Assembly: GCA_024401635.1 (NCBI GenBank)
Contig: JAKSKP010000015.1
Span: 1-33,449, forward strand
From: Bacteroidales bacterium
GTDB lineage: Bacteria > Bacteroidota > Bacteroidia > Bacteroidales > UBA932
Direction of reading: 5' to 3'
Length of the DNA stretch: 33,449 nt
Part shown: in pieces, positions 33,414-33,449 of the stretch
How positions within the stretch are numbered: the stretch's first letter is position 1
How the letters are laid out: every line of letters starts with the position of its first letter
Translations under genes and position numbers: made by a program
The notes under the pieces: generated by a model
Database searches by the model: none
Told to the model about the DNA's origin: nothing
The model's input: the letters and a program-made list of their open reading frames with translations, nothing else

Positions 33414-33449
33414 CGGGAGCAAAAACCCAGCAAAGCGTGCCCGGAAGCG
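33414..33449. repeat. Partial copy of a dispersed repeat, right edge
   Basis: CGGGAGCAAAAA, nine bases, GCG, two bases, CCCGGAA, then CG one base later: the same order and spacing as bases 2-37. The nine-base segment differs completely between the copies. It lies 23 bases after the rod-like palindrome and is cut by the window end, so palindrome and repeat may be one element. Confidence 0.5.

Noticed and set aside
33408-33449. GTCTAAC at 33408 as an integron attC core
   Set aside because: No matching GTTRRRY partner at a sensible distance and no integrase are visible.
1-33449. CRISPR array or phage genes
   Set aside because: No regularly spaced repeats and no recognisable phage structural or integrase genes were found.

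Overview
The window reads as a chromosomal segment of a member of the order Bacteroidales. Promoters have the Bacteroidetes form (TTTG or TTG, 19-20 bases, then TAnnTTTG). RpoB and RpoC have the length and wording of that phylum, several exported proteins are lipoproteins, and base composition is moderately GC-rich. The genus cannot be fixed from this sequence. Almost all of it is core genome with dense, often overlapping genes.

Layout. 1-210: the tail of a hairpin-bearing repeat, a terminator and the promoter of a MATE efflux pump (211-1599) coupled to an exported CE1-like esterase (1596-2759). 2877-3359: desulfoferrodoxin, running convergently into a minus-strand pair of L-serine dehydratase and a VanX-like D-Ala-D-Ala dipeptidase lipoprotein. 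5407-10367: a plus-strand run of a lipoprotein, a membrane-anchored protein, an acyl-CoA/AMP ligase, dCMP deaminase and an S41 protease. 13926-10364 (minus): asnS, udk, a TonB-like protein and a GT2 glycosyltransferase, packed as one operon. 14032-15680 (minus): an exported ADP-ribosylglycohydrolase-like lipoprotein and tRNA-His. 15771-18875 (plus): a 740-residue EF-hand membrane protein and folD.

18876-20194 is the one accessory-looking patch. It holds a two-gene unit resembling a toxin-antitoxin pair (a 185-residue protein, then an XRE regulator overlapping it by 17 bases), a 35-codon coding remnant with its own terminator, and the rpo terminator. An imperfect direct repeat of about 20 bases lies at the two flanks.

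31713-20195 (minus) is the large transcription-translation operon tRNA-Trp, secE, nusG, rplK, rplA, rplJ, rplL, rpoB, rpoC. It starts from a good promoter, has a structured leader of about 190 bases, carries an attenuator-like hairpin between rplL and rpoB, and ends at an 18-bp terminator. The tuf gene commonly found upstream of tRNA-Trp in this phylum is not here. Divergent from it are a YihX-like HAD phosphatase and a PnuC-type transporter (31783-33110), followed by 339 gene-free bases with a long rod-like palindrome and a second partial copy of the left-edge repeat.

Most unusual items: the perfect 22-bp foldback that pairs the 5' part of tRNA-Trp with its own leader, the reversed D-stem of that tRNA, the TA-like unit, the matched repeat copies at the two window edges, and the overlapping inverted repeats ahead of the superoxide reductase gene.
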